A stretch of 64,000 nt of DNA from Cydia pomonella (Eukaryota; Arthropoda; Insecta; Lepidoptera; Tortricidae), in NCBI RefSeq assembly GCF_033807575.1, contig NC_084703.1:4340001-4404000 (forward strand), in the 5' to 3' direction. Made by a program: the position numbers and the translations under genes. A model generated the notes under the pieces. It ran no database searches. It was not told where the DNA came from and saw only the letters and a program-made list of their open reading frames with translations. Below, one piece after another: positions 52,371-61,722 of the stretch; within the stretch, counting starts at the first letter, position 1; every line of letters begins with the position of its first letter.

Positions 52371-55300
52371 AAACACTTTTGCAACACCTCAATGAATACA
52401 CAACCGAAATCACACACACACTACAATCTATACCACTTGATACTGAAATCGTCGATGAATCGTTACATTCGGCATACGATTTGATTATGATTATTTCGGA
52501 TATCGATGCTGTTGAAGAAGATCATGGTAAATATTTTGAACTGACTGACATGGAATCTAGTCAAGATATACAAGTCCCTTCTGTAGCCCAACAACATGTT
52601 GATGAAGATAGAGAAAATAAAGTAACTGTTACAAATGTCGAAGTAGTAAAACTCCAAAACGAGCTTTTAGAACAGACTAAAACTATTGTTGCCAAAAATA
52701 CCGCAGATATACCAAAACTTGCTACAAAACTTCAAACGGCTTTGAGTGTCATAGAAACATACGTCCTAGAAAACATCGAAGAAAAGCCTGAATTGCAAAA
52801 GTTAACTGCTGTCGTAACAAACTTAAAGTTGGGTTTAGAAAATTTTGAACTTTCATCTATTACAAAAGATCAAATACATGAAAACGCTAAAACTTCGCAT
52901 ACAGTAGAGTATAAAGTGTCAGAATTTTTGTCAGAAGTAACTACTGAACAAGAAAAAAGCAAAATAAGTCAACTTGAAGAGACAGATACTGACCTTTTCA
53001 TTGTTTTGGATAAAAAAGATAAACTTATATCTGAAACGAATGTGCAAGAATGCATTTGTATTACAGATGAAGAAAACATAGAAAATAAAACAGTAGAAGA
53101 TAAAAAATATTGTGAAGAAGCAGTTACAAAAGTTACAGTTGATTTAGATTCTACCGCAGATTTATTCGAAGATGCTATTGTAATAGAAATTCCTACCCTA
53201 TTAGAATCTATTGTTGATAAAAAAGATGTTACTATTGAAACACCTGTGGCATTGGACACTACTTCGGATTTATTTGAAGATGCTATTTCTATAGAATCAC
53301 CAAGAGTATGTGAAACTTCAATCAAAAAAGATGAGGTCGTTATTGAAACTCCAATCATTCTGGAATCAGCTACAGAGGCAGAATTTATAGCTGCTAAAGA
53401 TATGTTGTCAAATTTGTTAGAAACTCCACAGCAAACGGAACAAGTGGTAACTGAGACAGCGATAGTTTTAGAATCTGTAACTAAAAAAGAAGACTTAGAT
53501 ATATCTGCGGTACTTTTAGAGCCTTCCATTGAAACAAATGCTTGCATGTTAAGTCCAACAATCTTGGAAACTACAACCAATATTTTAGAAGAAATTACAG
53601 CTTTAACACCCACAGTTACAGAAACTGTGATTGACAAAATTGAGATTAAATCTTCTACAGTATTAGAAAAGCCTGATGCTGTCTCAGTTGTTACAGAACA
53701 AGTTGCAGCGGAATCTGCAAACATCATAGAAACAACTCCTGTTGTAAAAGAAGAGGAAAAAGTACTAGCAATTGCAGAAACGCCTGATATTTTAGAAACT
53801 ACTAAAGATATTTCCGAGAAAGATCATTTGATGGAGTCAACTGTTATAGAGAATTCGTTTGATAAAGAAGAAGTGTTGGTCGAATTACCCGATGTTATAC
53901 AACCTGCTGCTAATTTGGAGCTACAAGCAGAAATAGGCACATGTGAAATTTCCGAAATGACCACGGAATTGTCAGAAAGTTTGTCTGCCACAGAACTTAC
54001 AATTACAACAGAACAAGAGCATTCAGTTAAACATTCTGAAGCATTAGTAATAGAAACGCCAGATATTCTAGAAACAACTGCTGATGTGCCTAAAAAGGAA
54101 CGTTCACAAGAAACACCCACAATAATGGAAAATAATATAGAAACAGAACCAATTTCAGTGGAATCAGTTACAATCTTACAATCCACGTATGAATTAGACA
54201 AAATAGAAGCTAATGATTTCATTGAAAAAATATTAAAAAATGAAACAGAGAACTTTACGGAGCCAATTCTAGGTAAGCAACTTAGTATGGAGGAATCACA
54301 TAATATTGCAGAAAATTTAACCGATATGGAGCGGTCAGCTATTGATTCAACCTTTGAAGTTGCAGAAACATTAAGTGATTCATTAGGCACGCTGCTTGCA
54401 GTAGAAGCACTAGCTGTAAAAGACGTTAATTCTGAGCAAGTTACAGCAGAACCTACTGTATCTTCTACGGATACAGATAAAGCGATCGTAATGGAAACAA
54501 TTGTTTTAGAAACAACGAATGAATTAGTGGGTAACGTCTCGTTGATGGAGACACACAATATTAGGGAAAGTAGTATAATTACAGAACATACTATATTCGA
54601 TATACCTAATGTATTAGAATCTGTAAGTGATTTGGAAAAAATAGATGGTACTGAAACTACTGATGCTGTTGAAGTAAGCACTGATTTGAATCAGGCTACT
54701 ATTGCAGATACCCCTAATATGGTACATTCAGATGTAGAAAAACCTATGGAATTTATTTTGGAGACAGATAACATGATCGTAATGGAAACAGCTGTTTTAG
54801 AAACAACAAATGAATTGGTGGATGACATGTCGTTGATGAAGACGCACAATATCACGGCAAGCAGTTTAACTACAGAGCAAACAATAGTAGATACACCAAC
54901 TGTATTAGAATCAGTAAGTGATTTAGAAAAATTGAATGTGACTGAAACTACTAATTCTGTTGAAGCAAGCTCTGATTTAAATCAGGCTTGTATAACAGAA
55001 ACCCCGACTATGGTACATTCAGATGTACAAAAACCTATGGAATCTATTTTGGAGACAGATAACATGATCGTAATGGAAACAGCTATTTTAGAACCAACAA
55101 ATGAATTAGTGGATAGCATGTCGTTGATGGAGACACATAATATCATGGAAAGCAGTATAATTACAGAAAAAATAATGGTAGATACACCTACTGTATTAGA
55201 ATCTGTAAGTAATTTAGAAAAATTGGATGTGCCTGAAACTACTGATGTGGTTGAATCATGGTCTGATTTGAGTCAGGCTACTATTACAGAAACCTCGCCT

Positions 55301-57098
55301 ATGGTACAGTTAGATGTAGCAGAATCTACTATGGATACAGATAAAGAGATTGTAATGGAAACAGCTGCTTTAGAAACAACAAATGAATTGGTGGATAACA
55401 TGTCGTTGATGGAGACGCACAATATCATGGCAAGCAGTGTAATTACAGATCAAACAATAGTAGATACACCTACTGTATTAGAATCTGTAACTGATTCAGA
55501 AAATTTGGGTATGACTGAAACTACTAATGCTGTTGAAGCAAGCTCTGATTTGAATCAGGCTTGTATAACAGAAACTTCGACTATGGTACAGTCAGATGTA
55601 GCAAAACCTTCTATGGAATCTACTCTGGATACAGATAAAGTGATCGTAATGGACACAGCTGTTTTAGAAACAACAAATAACTTGGTGGATAACGTGTCGT
55701 TGATGGAGACGCACGAAACCACGGAAAGCAGTATAATTACAGCGCAAACAACAGTAGATATACCTACTGTATTAGAATCTGTAAGTGATTTGGAAAAAAA
55801 TAATGTGACTGAAACTACTGAAGCTGTTGAAGCAAGCACTGATTTGATGCAGGCTACTATTACGGAAACTCCGACCATGGTTCATCCAGTTGCTGAAAAT
55901 AATATGAATGATGACGAATTATCCAATGTCAAACAAACTGTTACGGGTTCAATTCTAGAAGCTGTCGAGAAAGCATTTGAAATTACGGAAATAGCAACAG
56001 ATCTCCAAGAAAAAGTTTCAGTATTCGAAATACCTACTTTGACGGATATACCTACTGGTACGGAAGAAGTATTAGCAACCTCAGCTCCCATTTTACAATC
56101 TCCTATAGTAACCGATGAAACTGTTATGGAGGTTCCCGATGTCTTGGCACGAACCTCTGATTTATTAGAAAATATAGTTTTGGTTGAAACCCAAAATGTT
56201 ACTGATGTAAATAAAAATAAGGGGCAGATTATAGTAGAATCACCCACTATTTTACAATCAGTAACAGATATGGACAAAATAGCTACATTAGAAAAACCTA
56301 CTGTGGTGGAAACATCACTTGATCTGATAGAAAAAGTCTCTATCAGTGAAACTCCTACTGTATCAGATCCTGTCTTAGACAATGAATTGACAAATGAAAA
56401 TATATCTGATATCAAACAATCTGTTACTGATTTGATACAAGAAGCTGTAGAGCAAACATGTCATATTACAGAAACACCATCAGATGTACTACAAAAAGTT
56501 TCTGAAGTGACACCGGCTGTAATACACCCCACATCTGTTTTGAAATCTTCTATGGAGTTGGAGCATTTTGTTGCACCAGAAACTACAGATGTCCTAGAAA
56601 CAGAAAATGTGACTCAAGTCGAACCACAGACTCTTGCAGCTAGCAACATAAATGAAGAGCAAATTGTAGTCGAATCACCGATTGTGTTACAATCCACAAC
56701 TGATATAAAAGAAAAAGATGATATAGAAGCAACTAACGCCACAATTACGTCAACAGATATGTTTGAAAACGTGTCTATCATGGAGCCACTATCTATCTTA
56801 GAACCTATTGATGAACAATCAGTGGTAGATACAGCTATCCAGGAATCGGCACTAGTCACAGAAGACAGTCTTGACAAACAACAAGCTGACAGCGAGACTC
56901 CAATTATTGTTAATGATACTTCGAATATAGATACTAGTAGCGCAGTTGCTGCGAAACTTACTGAAGAACCATTAGAATCAGTAAAGAATTCACAACAAAT
57001 AACAGAGACTTTGAAAACCGCTGATTTTCAACAGGAATTAACCGTACCGGTTGAAATCAGTGAAGCCCGGTCAGAAGAGGATATCCAAAAACCAATTG
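52371..57098 (+). CDS. Host gene exon 16: helical module plus very long repetitive acidic tail
   Basis: Acceptor TTGTAATTTCAG and donor ATTG|GTAAAT; phase 1-1, 4,728 bases (1,576 codons). Opens ETLLQHLNEYTTEITHTLQS. A module core at about 52640-52850 contains LATKLQTALSVIETYVLENI. The rest is a Thr/Glu/Val/Ile/Ser-rich tail made of degenerate motifs of the type ETPxxLETTxDxxE, including five regular tandem repeats at 54484-55905. Such sequence is probably extended and disordered, perhaps a spring or spacer; that role is inference. Confidence 0.9.
54484..55905 (+). repeat. Five tandem 94-98-codon repeats in exon 16
   Basis: Units start at 54484, 54775, 55066, 55348 and 55642, each at GATYGTAATGGA; spacings are 291, 291, 282 and 294 bases, all multiples of three. 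Each unit encodes IVMETxxLETTNELVxxxSL, METHN, a VLESVSDLEK-like part and a TETPTMV-like part. High similarity between units at DNA level indicates recent unequal crossover or slippage. Confidence 0.92.
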
Positions 57099-58440
57099 GT
57101 AAATAATTTAAAAAGTCAGCTTTGCTAAACTTAACAAAAAGGTCAATGTTTTATGTAAAAACACGTAACTTATTTTGGCTTTGGAAACATAGTAAGTATT
57201 ATATTTTAATTCTATAATAATAATAAAAAAGGTATGCTACAATGACAATTAATACCTATACACATATTCTATTAATGTAAGAATACAATGTTGTCATTAT
57301 TTTTTTGAATAGGTAATTATATTAAATAGATTATTAAAAAAACGGTTCCAAAGCCAAATGATAACATTTTTCAATATTGTATGTGTCGCTCTAGTATCTA
57401 AATTCTAAATTAACACAAAAATGTATAATTTAACATTGGCATTGTTGTAATTTGCCCATAGCTTACAATATATTAACAAATAATAACGAAATAAATATAC
57501 CCTTAACAAAGAATCACTACATGCATAGTTTTTACATACCTCACGTACCTCAAAACGTACACAAATATATAGGTAATTATAATTAAGTATTTCTTCACGT
57601 AGCAGCCAAATAAATTAAATATTGACGATGACATATTTTCGTCAATACGCTAAAACACATTATAATTAAAACCTTCTGAATACAGATGATTATAATAGAA
57701 AGATAAGATGTTTTTAAAATACATATATGATATAGATTGTAACACGCATTCATATTTTACAAAATGTGTACACCACACCACACCAAACAATTTTGTAACG
57801 AACACTGTCACAGATTTCCAATACTTGTTACTTTTAAACATCCGGGGAACTTATATGAAGACAAATGAAATAAAGAGAAACATATTCAATTGTTTCACAA
57901 GACATATTAATGTGAAAAACGTGGTATACTCTTATCAAACATCGCACATGTTCTCTATTGAATGCTACTTTTTCAATGCCTTGTATGATTTGTATCTGCA
58001 TTGAAATATTGTATAGGTAAACGATATAATGCGGTAAGATGGTCTTTTCGCAATAATTTATTTTTAGTTTTATACTTGCATGTGTAAATAACCATTTTTC
58101 ATGTTTATTAACCTAATAATGTTGCATTAGATGTAAATTTATAAGGTAATTTTTACACAATTGATGAGTAGTAATAATAATTTTAACATGCTTAAGATAC
58201 AATTTTAAGGTAAGTCGTATCGCAACAGTAATAAAACTGTTGGTGCCATAATGTATACTGTATAATTAGGGCCAGTTGCACAAACCACAATTGGGGGATT
58301 CATTGACGCCATTTTGCGACCGTTTTACTGATGGTAAATGCATACAATTTGGTGCAACCGGCCCATGGACGGATTATATTTCCGTAATGTAATAATTATT
58401 ACATTGAAACAAGCTGCTACAAAGTACCTATTGGTAGTAC
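57099..58440. other. AT-rich intron, nothing recognised
   Basis: Small open frames, including one at 57708-58004, are AT-biased and lack splice logic or domains. No element identified. Confidence 0.5.
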
Positions 58441-58826
58441 CAAAGAGAATTTGAAATAGAGGTGTATTGTCAGAGAAAACTTTGTAGCCACGTAACATTA
58501 CTGCCATCTTTGGACACATGATTAAATCTTTTAGAACGCTCGTTATGTTTGATCCTTATTCTTTCACTGATATGTTTTAAATTTGTCAAAGACCAAAAAG
58601 AAGCGCCATCTTACCGGGCACAACCTAAAGATTATGACGCCATCGCTCAAAACGACGCTCCCATACCTTTGGCCTTTGATCTATTAGATGGTGTCACTTT
58701 TTGATATTTAAGGAACAAAGTGAAATGGCGTTCTAAAAGTTTTATTCATGTGTTGAAAGATGGCAGTAAATTTACTGTAGCTACAAAGTTTTCTTTGAAA
58801 ATCCACCTCTTTTTCAAATTCTCTTT
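58441..58826. mobile_element. hAT-like MITE, copy 3
   Basis: 386 bp, starts CAAAGAGAATTTGAAATAGA and ends with the complement ATTCTCTTT. Flanks GGTAGTAC and GGCAGTAC match at 7 of 8 bases. The interior, including AGCGCCATCTTACCGGG and CCTTTGGCCTTTGATCT, aligns with copies 1 and 2. It lies 73 bases before host exon 17. Confidence 0.85.
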
Positions 58827-58899
58827 GGCAGTACAACGAATCTTACACATGATTATTGTATACCCTCCAAAAATATTCTGTTACCTATTACTTTTACAG

Positions 58900-59247
58900 A
58901 AACGGCCACTCTTGTTCAACACATAGACGAGCTAACTTCAGCTTCAATTGCTGAAACCGTCGAGGTTTTATCAAAAGTCATTGATGTCAGTGAACTTAAA
59001 GAGTCAATAGCGGTTGCGAATGAATTAAAGGACAGTTTCATTGAAGTTGAGAAAGTTAAAACGGAAGAAGTTTCGAAAGAACAGGCTAAATTGGTTGAAA
59101 AACTTCAAGGAGCTTTAGAAGCTTTTCAAGCCATTGTTGTAGAAAATACTGAGAATATTGCTCAAAATTTGGATGTAAACGAATGGGCCAAAGTAAGCGA
59201 AGTTGTAACACATTTACAAGATGATTTGGCTAGAGCAACTATTACAG
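58900..59247 (+). CDS. Host gene exon 17: helical module
   Basis: Acceptor TACTTTTACAG and donor TACAG|GTTGGT; phase 1-1, 348 bases (116 codons). Encodes ETATLVQHIDELTSASIAET and a core with SIAVANELKDSFIE and LVEKLQGALEAFQAIVVENT. This is a nearly pure module without an acidic tail and so gives the clearest view of the unit's length. Confidence 0.9.
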
Positions 59248-59451
59248 GTTGGTATTCAGTATTTTTTAATTCAATTTCTGATGACAAGAATGCGTTTTAG
59301 ACAGTTAATAGTTTAAAATCACAAGCGTGTTCCTGTGAATTCATCACTTCGAGCGTGGTTTGAATAAGCTTTTTTTCATCCAACAATGGGTCATTGAAAC
59401 CTGATTTAACCAAACTAATCGTCTTATTATTTTTTCTAATGAATTTTTATT

Positions 59452-60345
59452 AACCGACTTATATATTTCAAAAGGAGGAGGATATCAATTCGGATGGTAT
59501 GTTTTTTTTAACTCCGTCATTTCTGAACCTATTTTGAAAAAATTTTTTTGATTGAATCAATATATATATATATATATACAGATTAGTCCCGTTTTTGTCA
59601 AAACTCAGTTCTGATGATGAGATATGGGATCCATGAGGAATCGAGGGAACTCTTCAAATGTATATATATATAGTGATTTTTGTATTTTCATCAAGAAATC
59701 AAGCTTCATCAAATATCACTTTTACATTTAAAAAGTGATATTTGATGAAGTGGAACTACTGATGATGATCAGAATGGAACTCTTCAACGAAGCATAGTTC
59801 ACGTTTGGCGATTTGTCCTCTTCGCTGTATTTGTGAAGCAAATGTTAAAGGCATATATATATATGTGGTGATCTTAGTATTTTCATCATCAAATCAAGAA
59901 TTTACATTTGATGAAGCGGAACTGCTGGTGAACAGAATGGAACTCTTCAACGCCGCGTAGTTCACGTTTGGCAATTTATTCTCTTCCCATGTTTGTGAAG
60001 CAGTTAGGTTTTCAAAGGAACATGTTAGTGTTGAGGAATGAGGAATTAAGGGTACTTCTCAACTCTTTTAAGCAAACTTAAAGCCATTTTTATTATTATT
60101 TCATGCATGGTGTTAAATAATTTATTTTAAATGCAGTCGAATACCCTATTGCGGGTATTTTACCAGTCAACCAGCAAATCTGAAATGTGTCAAGGTGGGT
60201 GCAGTGACAAACCTCCTTTTATCTCCTTTTCTACATAATTAGGCGTAGGACGCTGTCTTTTTAATTTCATTTTATTAAATCCAAAATCAACAATAATCTT
60301 TTTTTCACCGGTCTCCCTCATTGAAGTCGGTTTTATTTATCTTCA
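59452..60345. repeat. Repeat block bounded by AACCGACTT / AAGTCGGTT
   Basis: Ends TTAACCGACTT and AAGTCGGTTTTA are inverted. Inside are AT microsatellites, a perfect hairpin (separate entry) and two related blocks around 59760-59840 and 59925-60000 that share AGAATGGAACTCTTCAACG and TAGTTCACGTTTGGC. I remember the CCGACTT...GGAGGAGG end type from lepidopteran repeats. No protein is encoded. Confidence 0.55.
59704..59750. repeat. Perfect 20-bp hairpin
   Basis: Arm CTTCATCAAATATCACTTTT, loop ACATTTA, then the exact complement of the arm. It lies within the 59452-60345 repeat block, about 460 bases after host exon 17. Confidence 0.9.
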
Positions 60346-60364
60346 AAATTATTTTATTTTACAG

Positions 60365-60700
60365 AACCAACGACTGAAATGGCAGGAGAATCAATGCACC
60401 ACCTCGAAACCTTACTCCAAGAGGTCACCGACAAGATCGGAACCACGGAGCGATCTTCAGACGACACAGAATCATTACGTGACAATCTCGACGAGATCCA
60501 AACCGTGATCATTAAGCTGAAGAGAGATTATGATGGTGCATCGAATGACACGCTCAATGAAACTCTAGAGGACTTAGAGTGCAGTGTGAGGAGTGTCCAA
60601 CTGCAGATCACTGAGGACAGTCCACCAGAGCTGCTGCAAGAAGCTTGTGCAACATTACAATTGTTGGTTAATAACATGAGTGCTACAGAGGATATCACAG
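60365..60700 (+). CDS. Host gene exon 18: helical module, divergent
   Basis: Acceptor TTATTTTACAG and donor CACAG|GTATTT; phase 1-1, 336 bases (112 codons). Encodes EPTTEMAGESMHHLETLLQE and a helix with LRDNLDEIQTVIIKLKRD and LLQEACATLQLLVNNM. Less like the others in sequence but of the same length and phase. Slightly richer in GC than its neighbours. Confidence 0.88.
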
Positions 60701-61722
60701 GTATTTTCCAGTGAAATTGAATAATAAGCGTCCAAAATCTAAAAATCTGTTATAATTAGGCTTTTGGTAGGGGGAGGCGGTTATATTTTACCAATTTTTA
60801 CTTGAACGTGGATATTTTATTTATGAAAATAGTTGCAAATATATTTGATTGTGCATGTAAAAGTTTAGTATCTTAAATGAACATAGCCAATATGTACTTT
60901 TTGAAGAGACTGTCGTTCGCACTAAGTATAGCCAACGAGTTAATCAAATCCTACCATCAACATTTATATTGTATTAATGAAGCAGTTTACTTCAGGTTTA
61001 AATACCAAATATCTATTGTAAGATACTGAGATCGCATTGATATAATTCATAAATACTAGGTCATTTAAAACGTAAATATGCCATTACGAGTCTATAGTAC
61101 GAGTACGACGAACTAAATAACAACGTTTTTTTGAAATAACAATTATAATATAAATTTAGACGCCTTTTGTAACCGATGAATTATAACTCCTTTATATTGG
61201 TACAATAATTCAACTAGAATACCGTTAACTGCGTATTTTAAAATTATCTACACCATAAGTAATGCCTATACAAAATCACATCAAGAATTAGATGAAGTCC
61301 GACGCAAAACATACATTTTCTTCCTTTTGTTTGTGTTGATTACTTACTGCAAAAAGACGGACGCTAAGGACGAAGATTTTTATACATTGACCCGCCTGTT
61401 CCTACCTCTATGGCACCTGCATAATAGTATTGCTGTCCCGTTCGCATAGTGTCATCATGGGTGAGACGGCAATATAAACACGCGCGAGTGAGACAAGAAC
61501 AAGCCGATCAATGTACGAATTTCTTCGTTTTTAGCGTTTGTTCTTTAGTAGATTATTGTTTGGTGTCTCAGGTGTAAATAAACTAGGTTGTTAAATGGGA
61601 AATTTAGACATGGAACTATTTAAACAGCAGTATAATATAGCCGACTTTCCCTTAAATATTTCAGCTTAAATCAATATGTGGTATTCCTTTTGGATATTGA
61701 TAAATACTCCATATTTTTACAG
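60701..61722. other. AT-rich intron, nothing recognised
   Basis: No repeat, RNA gene or splice-bordered frame identified between exons 18 and 19. Confidence 0.5.

Noticed and set aside
52969..56877. Long minus-strand open frames opposite exon 16 (up to 285 codons)
   Set aside because: They are antisense shadows of a biased, repetitive coding exon, Ser/Val/Thr-rich mirror images without domains or splice logic.
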